From NCBI GenBank assembly GCA_003164095.1, contig PLRX01000154.1, positions 1 to 64,000 on the forward strand: a stretch of DNA of 64,000 nt, in the 5' to 3' direction. Positions 7,292 through 15,295 of this stretch are shown piece by piece. The position numbers and the translations under genes are program-made. The notes under the pieces were generated by a model. It saw nothing but the letters and a program-made list of their open reading frames with translations, had not been told where the DNA came from and made no database searches. Every line of letters starts with the position of its first letter. Within the stretch, counting starts at the first letter, position 1. Origin of the DNA: Acidimicrobiaceae bacterium (GTDB lineage: Bacteria > Actinomycetota > Acidimicrobiia > Acidimicrobiales > RAAP-2).

Positions 7292-7764
7292 CCGAACCGG
7301 TCGGCCGCGACGGCGACCGGTTCGTCAAGGAGCTGCCTGAGCGCTTCAACGAACTGGGGTCGTTCATCCGTGAGCAGCGCAGCTCGGCCCGGCTGTCGCT
7401 GCGCCGGCTGTCCGAGTTGGCCGGCATCTCCAACCCCTATCTGAGCCAGATCGAGCGGGGCCTGCGCCGACCCTCCGCCGAGATCCTGCAACAGATCGCC
7501 AAGGCGCTGCGGATCTCGGCCGAGACCCTGTACGTCCAGGCCGGGATCCTCGAGCGCCCCGACGGCGACACCGACCTCTCCCGGCACATCTTCGCCGACC
7601 AGCACCTCACCGAGGAGCAGCGCCAGGCCCTGATGCGGATCTACCTGTCGTTCCGGCACGAGAACGAGGACCAGGTCGACACCGGGACCCAGCCGGCGGG
7701 CATCACCACCGAGGTGACCCCCGATGGCACGCCGTCGGCCGACGCCACCGCGGCCGCCGGCTGA
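7288..7764 (+). CDS. XRE-family helix-turn-helix regulator
   Basis: The 158-residue protein has an HTH_3 domain at residues about 25-80: L-G-S-F-I-R-E-Q-R, then L-R-R-L-S-E-L-A-G-I-S-N-P-Y-L-S-Q-I-E-R-G as helices 2-3, then P-S-A-E-I-L-Q-Q-I-A-K-A-L. The C-terminal 80 residues hold a helix (H-L-T-E-E-Q-R-Q-A-L-M-R-I-Y-L-S-F) and a Thr/Ala-rich tail; no ligand domain is recognisable. The arrangement resembles a widespread actinobacterial XRE regulator of unknown target. ATG at 7288 overlaps the rsiG stop, so the two are co-translated and may belong to one developmental or stress circuit. Confidence 0.85.
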   Translation: MTEPVGRDGDRFVKELPERFNELGSFIREQRSSARLSLRRLSELAGISNPYLSQIERGLRRPSAEILQQIAKALRISAETLYVQAGILERPDGDTDLSRHIFADQHLTEEQRQALMRIYLSFRHENEDQVDTGTQPAGITTEVTPDGTPSADATAAAG

Positions 7765-7778
7765 CGCGGCCCTCCCGG

Positions 7779-7784
7779 TAGGAT
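7779..7784 (+). promoter_or_regulatory. -10 box TAGGAT, leaderless start of mshA
   Basis: TAGGAT ends nine bases before ATG at 7794, and no purine-rich ribosome site is present. Confidence 0.55.
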
Positions 7785-7793
7785 CGTCCGGGC

Positions 7794-9056
7794 ATGAGGC
7801 GACTCGCCGTCCTATCACTCCACACCTCGCCCCTGGCCCAACCTGGCACGGGTGACGGCGGCGGCATGAACGTCTACGTGCGCGAGCTGTCCTCCGCACT
7901 CGCCCGGGCCGGCGTCATCTGCGACGTCTACACCCGGGCGTGGTCCGACGACCTTCCCGCCACCCTCGACATCGAGCCCGGCTTCCGCGTCCACCACGTG
8001 CCGGCCGGGCCGCCGGCGCCACTGGCCAAGGAGTCCCTCCTCGGGGTGGTCGACGAGTTCGCCGACGGGGTACTCAAGTCGATGACCTCGGCGGGTGCCC
8101 TCGGGTCCGACGACGACCTGCCGTTCGACGCCGTGCACGCCAACTACTGGCTCAGCGGGATCGCCGGCCACGCCATCAAGCATCAGCTCAACCTGCCGCT
8201 GGTGTCGACGTTCCACACGCTCGACCGGGTCAAGGCCGAGGCCAGCCCCGAGGAGGTCGAGGCCCACTCGTCGCACCTCCGGGCCGAGGCCGAGGCCGCC
8301 ATCATCCGCTGCTCGGACACCGTGCTGGCCTCCTGTTCGGTCGAGGCGGCCCAGATCTCCGACCTGTACGGCGCAGACCCGTCCCGTATCCGCATCGTGG
8401 CCCCGGGCGTCGACCATGCCTTCTTCGGCCCCGGTGACCGTGCCCAGGCCCGCCGGGCCATCGACCTGCCGGTCGCCGGGCCGCTCCTGCTGTTCGTCGG
8501 CAGGATCCAGCCGCTCAAGGGTGTGGCCGTCGCAGTGGCCACCCTCGCCTCGGTGGTGCGCGACCAGCCCGATGCCCGCCTGGTCATCGTCGGGGGCCCG
8601 AGCGGTCCCCACGGCGCCGAAGAGGTGGACCGCATCACGGACCTCGTCGGGTCGCTCGGCCTGGCCGACAAGGTCCTGTTCGTGCCGCCCCGTCCCCACG
8701 AACTGCTCTCGACCTACTACCGGGCCGCCGACGTGTGCCTGGTGCCCAGCCGGTCGGAGTCGTTCGGGCTGGTGGCACTCGAGGCCGCGGCCTGCGGTAC
8801 CCCGGTGGTGGCGTCCGATGTCGGTGGACTGCGCAGCCTCGTCGACCACGGCCGCACCGGCTACCTGGTGGAGGACGCCGACCCCGAGGCCTACGCCGCG
8901 TGGGTGCGCCAGATCCTGGCCGAGCCCCTGCTGGCCGAGCGTCTCAGCAGCGGCTCGGTGCTGCGGGCACGCCGCTACACGTGGGCGCGCGCCGCCCATC
9001 TGCTGGTGGACATCTACGCCGACCTGACCGCCGGGCGCCTCGTCGAGTGCACATGA
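7794..9056 (+). CDS. mshA: D-inositol-3-phosphate glycosyltransferase, mycothiol synthesis
   Basis: The 420-residue GT4 enzyme opens with the MshA hallmark S-L-H-T-S-P-L-A-Q-P-G-T-G-D followed by G-G-M-N-V-Y-V. The C-terminal GT-B half shows F-V-G-R-I-Q-P-L-K-G and the E-S-F-G-L-V-A-L-E-A-A-A-C-G-T-P-V-V nucleotide-sugar motif (residues about 320-337). It transfers GlcNAc from UDP-GlcNAc to 1L-myo-inositol 3-phosphate, the first step of mycothiol synthesis in the cytoplasm. Other msh genes are not in the window. The following YbjN-like gene overlaps by four bases, the same order as in mycobacteria (mshA, then a YbjN-domain gene). Confidence 0.95.
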   Translation: MRRLAVLSLHTSPLAQPGTGDGGGMNVYVRELSSALARAGVICDVYTRAWSDDLPATLDIEPGFRVHHVPAGPPAPLAKESLLGVVDEFADGVLKSMTSAGALGSDDDLPFDAVHANYWLSGIAGHAIKHQLNLPLVSTFHTLDRVKAEASPEEVEAHSSHLRAEAEAAIIRCSDTVLASCSVEAAQISDLYGADPSRIRIVAPGVDHAFFGPGDRAQARRAIDLPVAGPLLLFVGRIQPLKGVAVAVATLASVVRDQPDARLVIVGGPSGPHGAEEVDRITDLVGSLGLADKVLFVPPRPHELLSTYYRAADVCLVPSRSESFGLVALEAAACGTPVVASDVGGLRSLVDHGRTGYLVEDADPEAYAAWVRQILAEPLLAERLSSGSVLRARRYTWARAAHLLVDIYADLTAGRLVECT

Positions 9057-9559
9057 CCGACGACTGGGCGGGCATCCTCGGGTCCGCCGAGCGCGACGCG
9101 GTCTGCGGGCGCATCGATGGCTGGGCCGCACGCGAGCTGGCCGACGGCGGGGCACTCGTCGCCGTCGACCGTCAGGTCGGTGGTGACCCGGTCACCGGCG
9201 CCCCCCGCTGGTACCTGCGCCTCAAGGGGGAGGAGAAGGAGTTCGTCACGGTCTGGCTCACCCTCCGCCAGCGCACGCTCCGCCACGAGTGCCAGTTCAT
9301 GCCGGCTCCCGAGACCAACATCGAGGCGACGTGGCGGTACCTGCTCACCCGCAACGCCGACCTACTGGGGATGGCATTCGCCCTTGGCGACGAGGACGCC
9401 GTCTACCTGGTCGGCCGCGTGCCGGTCTCGCGTGTCGACGACTACGAGCTCGACCGCATCGTCGGCGCATCGCTGGCCTACACCGACGAGTGCTTCCCGA
9501 CGGCCATGTCGCTCGGCTACGAGGGCCGCTACCGCCGCAGGCCCCCGACGGAGCGCTGA
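9053..9559 (+). CDS. YbjN-domain protein
   Basis: The 168-residue protein matches the YbjN/T3SS-chaperone-like fold: an N-terminal helix, then an antiparallel sheet with W-Y-L-R-L-K-G, V-T-V-W-L-T-L-R-Q-R-T-L-R-H-E, and P-x-x-N-x-x-x-x-W-R-Y-L-L. The genes after mshA in mycobacteria encode relatives. Function is unknown; E. coli YbjN is linked to stress and motility regulation, which need not transfer. The start overlaps the mshA stop (ATGA), so the two are translationally coupled. Confidence 0.75.
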   Translation: MTDDWAGILGSAERDAVCGRIDGWAARELADGGALVAVDRQVGGDPVTGAPRWYLRLKGEEKEFVTVWLTLRQRTLRHECQFMPAPETNIEATWRYLLTRNADLLGMAFALGDEDAVYLVGRVPVSRVDDYELDRIVGASLAYTDECFPTAMSLGYEGRYRRRPPTER

Positions 9560-9579
9560 CACCGCACTGACGCCACCCA

Positions 9580-9594
9580 GGCCCCGACGGGGCC
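9580..9594 (+). terminator. short GC hairpin between the YbjN-like gene and proC
   Basis: GGCCCC (9580-9585) and GGGGCC (9589-9594) form a perfect six-base stem with a three-base loop and no T tract. It lies after the mshA operon and directly before the proC promoter. Confidence 0.4.
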
Positions 9595-9599
9595 GCTGG

Positions 9600-9605
9600 T
9601 AGCGT
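9600..9605 (+). promoter_or_regulatory. -10 box TAGCGT, leaderless start of proC
   Basis: TAGCGT ends six bases before ATG at 9612. Confidence 0.5.
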
Positions 9606-9611
9606 TCGGGC

Positions 9612-10403
9612 ATGGCACCCACACTCCTCCTGGTCGGCGGCGGAAAGATGGGCTCCGCCCTGCTCAGCGGGCTGGTAGCCGCCGGATGGGCCCCGCTCGG
9701 CGACCTTGCCGTCAGCGACACCGACCCCGCCCAGCGGGCCCGACTGGCCGAGGCCCATCCGGGGCTGACGGTGGTCGACGGGCCGGTCGAGGCCGCCGAC
9801 GTACTCCTGGCCGTGAAGCCCGACGTGGCCGAGGCCGTGCTGCGCACACTGGGTGCCACGCAGCCCCGCCGGGTGCTGTCGATCGTGGCCGGCATCTCGT
9901 CCGACCGGCTCGAGGCGGCGCTGCCCCCCGGTTCCGTCGTCGTCCGCGCCATGCCCAACACGCCCTCGCTCGTCGGCGCCGGTGTGGCCGGCCTGTCCGG
10001 TGGGGTCGGGGCCACCAAGGCCGATCTCGACTGGGCCGAGGGGATCCTCGCCGCGGTGGGCATCGTGGTGCGTGTCCCCGAGCGCCAGCTCGACGCCGTG
10101 ACCGGCATCTCCGGCTCGGGCCCCGCCTACGTCTTCCTCATGGCCGAGGCAATGATCGAGGCCGGGGTGATAGCCGGGCTGTCCCGCGACGTGAGCCACA
10201 CGCTGGTGGTCGGGACCCTGCTCGGCGCCTCGCGCATGTTGGACGAGACGGGCCAGGAGCCGGCCGCGCTGCGGGCTGCCGTGACCTCACCCGGGGGCAC
10301 GACGGCTGCCGCCGTGCGCACCTTGGAATTCAAGGCGGTCCGCTCGGCCTTCATCGAGGCGGTGGCCGCCGCCGTCGAGCGTTCGCGCCAGCTCGGCCGC
10401 TAG
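9612..10403 (+). CDS. proC: pyrroline-5-carboxylate reductase
   Basis: The 263-residue protein carries the N-terminal Rossmann motif G-G-G-K-M-G-S-A-L, the A-V-K-P-D strand, R-A-M-P-N-T-P and the C-terminal P5CR signature (T-G-I-S-G-S-G-P-A-Y-V-F, then V-T-S-P-G-G-T-T). It reduces 1-pyrroline-5-carboxylate to L-proline with NAD(P)H in the cytoplasm. Length is normal. It is followed by rex with its own promoter, an order also common in actinobacteria. Confidence 0.95.
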   Translation: MAPTLLLVGGGKMGSALLSGLVAAGWAPLGDLAVSDTDPAQRARLAEAHPGLTVVDGPVEAADVLLAVKPDVAEAVLRTLGATQPRRVLSIVAGISSDRLEAALPPGSVVVRAMPNTPSLVGAGVAGLSGGVGATKADLDWAEGILAAVGIVVRVPERQLDAVTGISGSGPAYVFLMAEAMIEAGVIAGLSRDVSHTLVVGTLLGASRMLDETGQEPAALRAAVTSPGGTTAAAVRTLEFKAVRSAFIEAVAAAVERSRQLGR

Positions 10404-10442
10404 CCGGGCGGGTCGGACAGGACGGGACCCGGTCGGTCGTCC

Positions 10443-10448
10443 TACGAT
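10443..10448 (+). promoter_or_regulatory. -10 box TACGAT, leaderless start of rex
   Basis: TACGAT ends seven bases before GTG at 10456. Confidence 0.6.
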
Positions 10449-10455
10449 CCTGGCC

Positions 10456-11211
10456 GTGCCCGTCGACGTCCCGCCTCCGAGCAGCGACAAGCCGACCGGC
10501 GCGGACGGGTCCGTACCCACGGGGCGCCGGATCCCCGAGGCGACCGTGGCCCGGCTGCCCGTCTATCAGCGCATCCTGGAAGAGCTCCTGCGGTCCGGCA
10601 CCTCGACGGTGTCGTCCGAGCTGCTGGGAGCCGCCGCCCAGGTGAACGCGGCCAAGGTGCGCAAGGACCTTTCGCTCCTGGGATCGTTCGGGACCCGGGG
10701 TGCCGGCTACGACGTGGCGTTCCTCGTCGAGCAGATCGACCACCAGCTCGGTCTCGACCGCGACTGGACGGTGGCGATCGCGGGGGTCGGCAACCTGGGC
10801 AGGGCGTTGGCCCGCAGCCAGGGGTTCGCAGCGCGCAACTTCGAAGTGGTGGCCCTGGTCGACACGGACGCGTCCATCATCGGTGAGCGGATCGACGGTG
10901 TGGAGGTCCGTCACCCCGACGACCTGCCGGCCATCGCCGAGTCGACGCCGCTGGCCATCGGCGTGATCACCACGCCGGCGCCGGTGGCCCAACGGGTGGC
11001 CGACCTGCTCATCGAGGCGGGCGTCCGGTCACTGCTCAATTTCGCGCCACGCGTCCTCGACGTGCCGGACGACGTGTTCCTGCGCTATGTCGATCTGAGC
11101 ATGGAACTCCAGGTCATGAGCTTCTACCAGGCACGGCGCCTCGACCACGAGGCCGGTGGGCGGATGCCGATCATCCGGTCGGTCGGCCTCTCGCCGGGCG
11201 GCCGGCGCTGA
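10456..11211 (+). CDS. rex: redox-sensing transcriptional repressor Rex
   Basis: The 251-residue protein has a winged-helix N-terminal domain (R-L-P-V-Y-Q-R-I-L near residue 34, then Q-V-N-A-A-K-V-R-K-D-L-S-x-x-G-S-F-G-T-R-G-x-G-Y) and a Rossmann domain with G-V-G-N-L-G-R-A-L at about residues 113-121. Rex dimers bind DNA until a high NADH/NAD+ ratio releases them, and typically control respiratory genes. Immediately downstream is hemA-hemC-cobA-hemD-hemB, the same association seen in Streptomyces, where rex is cotranscribed with hem genes. The complex I operon lies 11 kb away. I could not find a convincing full Rex palindrome near hemA. Confidence 0.95.
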   Translation: MPVDVPPPSSDKPTGADGSVPTGRRIPEATVARLPVYQRILEELLRSGTSTVSSELLGAAAQVNAAKVRKDLSLLGSFGTRGAGYDVAFLVEQIDHQLGLDRDWTVAIAGVGNLGRALARSQGFAARNFEVVALVDTDASIIGERIDGVEVRHPDDLPAIAESTPLAIGVITTPAPVAQRVADLLIEAGVRSLLNFAPRVLDVPDDVFLRYVDLSMELQVMSFYQARRLDHEAGGRMPIIRSVGLSPGGRR

Positions 11212-11304
11212 CCCTCGCGGCCCGGCGACTGGCGGTCGGCTCCGGCGGCCGCGAAGCTGGTGTGTCCTGCGTCCGCATCCGACCGGCGGGTCACCACCGA
11301 TCAG

Positions 11305-11310
11305 TAGGGT
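11305..11310 (+). promoter_or_regulatory. -10 box TAGGGT upstream of hemA
   Basis: TAGGGT would give a leader of about 105 bases before hemA (GTG at 11421). An imperfect inverted repeat, GGTCACCAC (11290-11298) with GTGGACC (11312-11318), brackets the box and might be an operator. Confidence 0.4.
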
Positions 11311-11420
11311 TGTGGACCGGGAACGGGTGTGCGCCGAACCGGGCCCACCGACGCCCAGACACCGAGGCAGTGTGACGTGACCCAACGAATCGACCAGGTA
11401 GTGAGTGAGGCGGTCGTCCC

Positions 11421-12704
11421 GTGTCGGTGATCGTCGTCGGCCTGGAGCAGAAGCGAGCCCCGCTCGAGCTGCTCGACCGGGTGTCGGTCACCGAGTCGGA
11501 CACTCCGAAGGCGCTCGGCCGACTGCGCGACCAGCCGAACCTCTCCGAGGCGGTCCTCCTGTCGACGTGCCTGCGGACCGAGGTCTACGCGGTGGTCGAG
11601 CGGTTCCACGACGGCGTCGACGAGATCCAGGAATTCCTGGCCGAGGTCAGCGGCAGTTCCGTCGAGGCCCTGTCCGACTACTGCACGATCCGGTTCGACG
11701 ACGACGTCACCGACCACCTGTTCTCAGTGGCCTCCGGCCTGGACTCCGCAGTCCTGGGTGAGTCCGAGGTCCTGGGCCAGGTGCGACGGGCGTGGGAGCG
11801 GGCCCAGGGCGAGCACGCCTCCGGGCCGGTGCTGGGCACCCTCTTCCGTCATGCCGTCGAGACCGGCAAGCGCGTGCGGTCCGAGACCGCCATCGCCCGG
11901 GGCATCACCTCGCTGTCCCACGGCGCGGTGGCCCTGGCGGCCGACCGGCGGGCCGGCGGACTCGACGGCACCCGCGTCGCCGTCATCGGCGCGGGGGAGA
12001 TGGGCGTGGGCGTGGCCCAGGCCCTGGACGGGCGGGGCGTCGAGCACCTGATCATGGCCAACCGGACGTTCGAGCGGGTCGAGTCCCTGGTCGCCGGACT
12101 GCCGGACACCGCGGCGGTCTCGGTCGAGGCACGTGACCTCGACGACCTCGTGACCCTGCTGGGCGAGGCCGACGTCGCCTTCACCACCGTCGGCACCTCG
12201 CACCCGATCGTGACCCGCGACCTCCTCGAGGCCGCGCTCACCCGACGGACCGGCCGGACCGACCTGGTGGTCGTCGACCTCGGCGTGCCCCGGAACGTGG
12301 AGCCGGTGGCGTCCACACTCGACGGCCTGGTCCTGCTGGACATGGACGACCTGCGCGCCGCGGTGGCCGACGCCATCACGGGTCGCCAGGATGAGGTGGC
12401 CGCGGCCACCGGCATCGTGTCCGACGAGGTCGAGCGCTACCGGGCGGCATCGCGTGCCCGCGACGCCGCCCCCATGGTGTCGGCCCTGCGGTCGCGTGTG
12501 GAGGAGGTCCGCCGCGCCGAGCTGGACCGCCAGCGGTCCAAGCGCTCCGACCTCGACGACGCGCAGTGGGAGCAGGTCGACGCGGTGACCCGGGCCATGG
12601 TGGCCAAGCTGCTCCACCAACCCTCGGTGACCCTCAAGGAGGCCGCCGGCACCCCGCGGGGGGAGCGCCTGGTCGAGTCCCTCCGCGCCCTCTTCGACCT
12701 CTGA
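11421..12704 (+). CDS. hemA: glutamyl-tRNA reductase
   Basis: The 427-residue enzyme makes glutamate-1-semialdehyde from glutamyl-tRNA with NADPH, the committed C5-pathway step. The catalytic cysteine is in L-S-T-C-L-R-T-E near residue 50, where most bacteria have L-S-T-C-N-R. The NADPH domain has V-I-G-A-G-E-M-G, followed by M-A-N-R-T-F-E-R. The C-terminal helical dimerisation domain has K-L-L-H-Q-P near residue 397. GTG start with a weak upstream G-rich site. It heads the first heme block; hemC follows after 20 bases, and hemL, which consumes its unstable product, closes the block. Confidence 0.96.
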   Translation: MSVIVVGLEQKRAPLELLDRVSVTESDTPKALGRLRDQPNLSEAVLLSTCLRTEVYAVVERFHDGVDEIQEFLAEVSGSSVEALSDYCTIRFDDDVTDHLFSVASGLDSAVLGESEVLGQVRRAWERAQGEHASGPVLGTLFRHAVETGKRVRSETAIARGITSLSHGAVALAADRRAGGLDGTRVAVIGAGEMGVGVAQALDGRGVEHLIMANRTFERVESLVAGLPDTAAVSVEARDLDDLVTLLGEADVAFTTVGTSHPIVTRDLLEAALTRRTGRTDLVVVDLGVPRNVEPVASTLDGLVLLDMDDLRAAVADAITGRQDEVAAATGIVSDEVERYRAASRARDAAPMVSALRSRVEEVRRAELDRQRSKRSDLDDAQWEQVDAVTRAMVAKLLHQPSVTLKEAAGTPRGERLVESLRALFDL

Positions 12705-12724
12705 ACGGTGCCCGGGCGTCCGGC

Positions 12725-13678
12725 ATGACCCCACCGACCGGCCGCCTCCGGCTGGCCACCCGAGGATCGCCGCTGGCCGTCTGGCAGGCCGAGCGGGTCA
12801 CCGCCCTGCTGGCCGCGGTCGGTGTCGAGGCCGAGTTCGTGGTCGTCGACACCGAAGGCGACCGCCGCACCGACGTCCCGCTGGCCCGGCTCGGTGGCCA
12901 GGGGGTGTTCGTCAAGGAGGTCCAGGCAGCCGTGGCCCGCGGCGACGCGGACGCCGCCGTGCACTCGGCGAAGGACCTGCCGGCCTCCGAGGAGCTGGCC
13001 GCACCCGGCCTGGTCCTGGCCGCCTTCCCCGAGCGGGGTGACCCCCGGGACGTGCTGGTGGGTGGCCGCCTCGACGACCTGGCGACCGGCGCCACGGTGG
13101 CCACCGGCTCGGCCCGGCGCCGTGTGCAGCTGGCCAACCTGCGGCCCGACCTCATCTTCGCCGACCTCCGCGGCAATCTGGCGACGCGTCTGGCCCGGGC
13201 GGGGGTCGACGGGGTGACCGCTGTGGTCGCGGCCCGAGCCGCGCTCGACCGGCTGGGGTGGGCACCGCCGACCGGCGTGGCGACCGAGACCCTGGACCCG
13301 GGCGCGATGGTGCCCCAGGTGGCACAGGGCGCGCTGGCCGTCGAGTGCCGGGCCGACGACGACGCCACGCGGGCGGCGCTGGCGGCCATCGACGACGGCG
13401 CCGTGCGCCGGGTGGTCGAGGCGGAGCGGGCCTTCCTGGCGGAACTGGGCGGTGGCTGCACACTGCCCGTCGGCGCGCACGCGGTCGACGCCGTGTCGGA
13501 CGGCCGACCGGACGGCGACCTCGAACTGACCGGCATAGTGGCGGGCGCCGACGGGCACGTCGTACTCCGCCACACCCAGCGCGGGGCCGATGGCCCGGCG
13601 CTGGGGCGGGCCGTGGCCCGGTACCTGTTGGACGATGCCGGCGGAAGCGACCTCGGGCCGTGGAGGCCGGAGTCGTGA
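12725..13678 (+). CDS. hemC: hydroxymethylbilane synthase
   Basis: The 317-residue porphobilinogen deaminase shows L-A-T-R-G-S-P-L-A-V-W-Q at the start, the active-site block H-S-A-K-D-L-P, R-G-N-L-A-T-R-L, and the cofactor cysteine in L-G-G-G-C-T-L-P-V-G. It condenses four porphobilinogens into hydroxymethylbilane on a covalent dipyrromethane cofactor. ATG at 12725 is chosen because the family N-terminus begins just after it. Its stop overlaps the GTG of cobA. Confidence 0.96.
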   Translation: MTPPTGRLRLATRGSPLAVWQAERVTALLAAVGVEAEFVVVDTEGDRRTDVPLARLGGQGVFVKEVQAAVARGDADAAVHSAKDLPASEELAAPGLVLAAFPERGDPRDVLVGGRLDDLATGATVATGSARRRVQLANLRPDLIFADLRGNLATRLARAGVDGVTAVVAARAALDRLGWAPPTGVATETLDPGAMVPQVAQGALAVECRADDDATRAALAAIDDGAVRRVVEAERAFLAELGGGCTLPVGAHAVDAVSDGRPDGDLELTGIVAGADGHVVLRHTQRGADGPALGRAVARYLLDDAGGSDLGPWRPES

Positions 13679-14403
13679 GCGTCGCCCTGGTCGGTGCCGG
13701 CCCGGGCGACCCGGGGCTCCTGACGCGACGCGGCGCCGAGCTGCTGGCCGAGGCCGACGTCGTCGTCTACGACCGCCTGATGGCCCGTGAGCTACTCGAC
13801 CTCGCGCCCGAGGCGGCCGTGCGGATCGATGTGGGCAAGGGCCCAGGCCAGTCGGGCCTGCAGGCGGACATCAACGAGCTGCTCGTGCAGCACGGCCGGT
13901 CGGGACGCCGGGTGGTCCGGCTGAAGGGTGGCGACCCGTTCGTGTTCGGTCGCGGGGGTGAGGAGGCCGAGGCCCTCCGCCGTGCCGGCATCGAGGTCGA
14001 GGTGGTGCCGGGAGTCAGCTCGGCGTTTGCCGCACCGGCCGCCGCCGGAATCCCGGTGACGCACCGGAACGTGTCGACGTCGGTCACCGTCGTGACCGGT
14101 CACCTGGGAGACCCGACGCTGCCCGGCGTCGACTGGGACGCGCTCGGACGGATCGACGGGACGCTGGTCGTCCTCATGGGCATGGGCGCCAGGTCGGTGA
14201 TCGCAGCGCGGCTGCAGGCCGCAGGACGTCCGGCGTCCACGCCGGTGGCCGTCGTCCATTGGGGTACCACCGACCGCCAGCAGGTGGTGCGCACCGACCT
14301 CGCCCACCTGCCGGACGTCGATCTCCCGGCGCCGGCCGCCATCGTCATCGGCGCCGTCGCCGGGCTCGACGTGACCGCCGCGGCCGACGCGACGGGTGCC
14401 TGA
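13675..14403 (+). CDS. cobA: uroporphyrinogen-III C-methyltransferase
   Basis: The 242-residue SAM-dependent methyltransferase begins V-A-L-V-G-A-G-P-G-D-P-G-L-L-T and contains R-L-K-G-G-D-P-F-V-F-G-R-G-G-E-E and V-P-G-V-S-S, the diagnostic SUMT motifs. It produces precorrin-2, the branch to siroheme and cobalamin. In many actinobacteria this domain is fused to HemD; here it is a separate gene two bases upstream of hemD. The sirohydrochlorin-specific CysG dehydrogenase domain is absent. GTG overlaps the hemC stop. Confidence 0.94.
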   Translation: MSVALVGAGPGDPGLLTRRGAELLAEADVVVYDRLMARELLDLAPEAAVRIDVGKGPGQSGLQADINELLVQHGRSGRRVVRLKGGDPFVFGRGGEEAEALRRAGIEVEVVPGVSSAFAAPAAAGIPVTHRNVSTSVTVVTGHLGDPTLPGVDWDALGRIDGTLVVLMGMGARSVIAARLQAAGRPASTPVAVVHWGTTDRQQVVRTDLAHLPDVDLPAPAAIVIGAVAGLDVTAAADATGA

Positions 14404-14405
14404 GC

Positions 14406-15245
14406 GTGCACGACCACGGCAGCGCACCACCGTCCCACCAGGACGTCCCCGCGCCGCCGCCCGGGGCGCTGACCGGTCGCACCGTCGTCGTCACCCGGGC
14501 CCGGGCGCAGGCATCGGACCTCGTGCGGCGGCTGACCGGGCTCGGGGCGTCGGTCGTGGAGCTCCCGGTCATCGCCATCGAGGACGCAGCCGACGGGGGG
14601 GCGGCACTGGCGGCGGCGGTCGATCGAGCGGTGGGCGGTGCCTACGAGTGGGTCGTGGTCACGTCGGCCAATGCCGTATCCAGGATCGTGGACGCCCTCG
14701 GGGGCCGCGCGCTGCCGGCGTCGACCCGTTGGGCCGTGGTGGGCACGTCCACGGCCAAGGCACTGATGACGCGGGGCATCGTGCCCGACCTGGTGCCCGG
14801 CGAGGCGGTCTCGGACGCGCTGGTGGCGGTCTTCCCGACGGCCCCGTCACAGGGCACGGCATCCGCGCGGCCTACGGAGGAAGGGGCGGCGCTGTTCGTC
14901 CGGGCCGAACGGGTACGTGACGTGGTGGTCACCGGGCTGGTGGCCAAGGGATGGCGGGTGGACGAGGCCGTCGCCTACCGCACGGTGGCCGGGTCCGTGG
15001 ACCCCGGCGCCGTGGCGCGTGCCCGTGCCGCCGATGCCGTGGCGTTCACCTCGTCGTCGACGGTCGAGCGCACCGTCGACCTGCTCGGGATCGACGGCGT
15101 CCCCCGTGTCGTGGCGTCGATCGGCCCGGTCACGTCGGGCGCCGTCCGGGCGGCCGGCCTCGAGGTCGCCGCCGAGGCGCCGGTGCACACCCTCGACGGG
15201 CTGGTGGCCGCGCTGGCCGACGCACTCGGCACCGGCGGCAGCTGA
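14406..15245 (+). CDS. hemD: uroporphyrinogen-III synthase
   Basis: The 279-residue protein is a HemD family member: G-R-T-V-V-V-T-R-A-R-A-Q-A at the N-terminus, W-V-V-V-T-S-A-N-A-V near residue 85, and A-V-A-F-T-S-S-S-T-V in the second lobe, then S-I-G-P-V-T-S. It cyclises hydroxymethylbilane with inversion of ring D. HemD diverges greatly, so the assignment leans on these motifs plus position between cobA and hemB. Residues 1-20 are Pro/His-rich and probably disordered. Confidence 0.92.
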   Translation: MHDHGSAPPSHQDVPAPPPGALTGRTVVVTRARAQASDLVRRLTGLGASVVELPVIAIEDAADGGAALAAAVDRAVGGAYEWVVVTSANAVSRIVDALGGRALPASTRWAVVGTSTAKALMTRGIVPDLVPGEAVSDALVAVFPTAPSQGTASARPTEEGAALFVRAERVRDVVVTGLVAKGWRVDEAVAYRTVAGSVDPGAVARARAADAVAFTSSSTVERTVDLLGIDGVPRVVASIGPVTSGAVRAAGLEVAAEAPVHTLDGLVAALADALGTGGS

Positions 15246-15281
15246 CCGCCCCACACGGGGCCGGGCGCAGCGGCGGTGCCG

Positions 15282-15287
15282 TAGGCT
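15282..15287 (+). promoter_or_regulatory. -10 box TAGGCT, leaderless start of hemB
   Basis: TAGGCT lies eight bases before GTG at 15296, although hemB sits inside the heme block. It suggests an internal promoter for hemB-hemL. Confidence 0.55.
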
Positions 15288-15295
15288 GGGGAGCC

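Noticed and set aside
11212-11420. Rex operator (TTGTGA-N6-TCACAA type) upstream of hemA
   Set aside because: Only partial half-sites such as TGTGA are present, without the matching arm at the right spacing.
12437-13573. Minus-strand frames of 313 and 378 codons across hemC
   Set aside because: Both are reverse-strand images of hemC, whose plus-strand motifs are complete.
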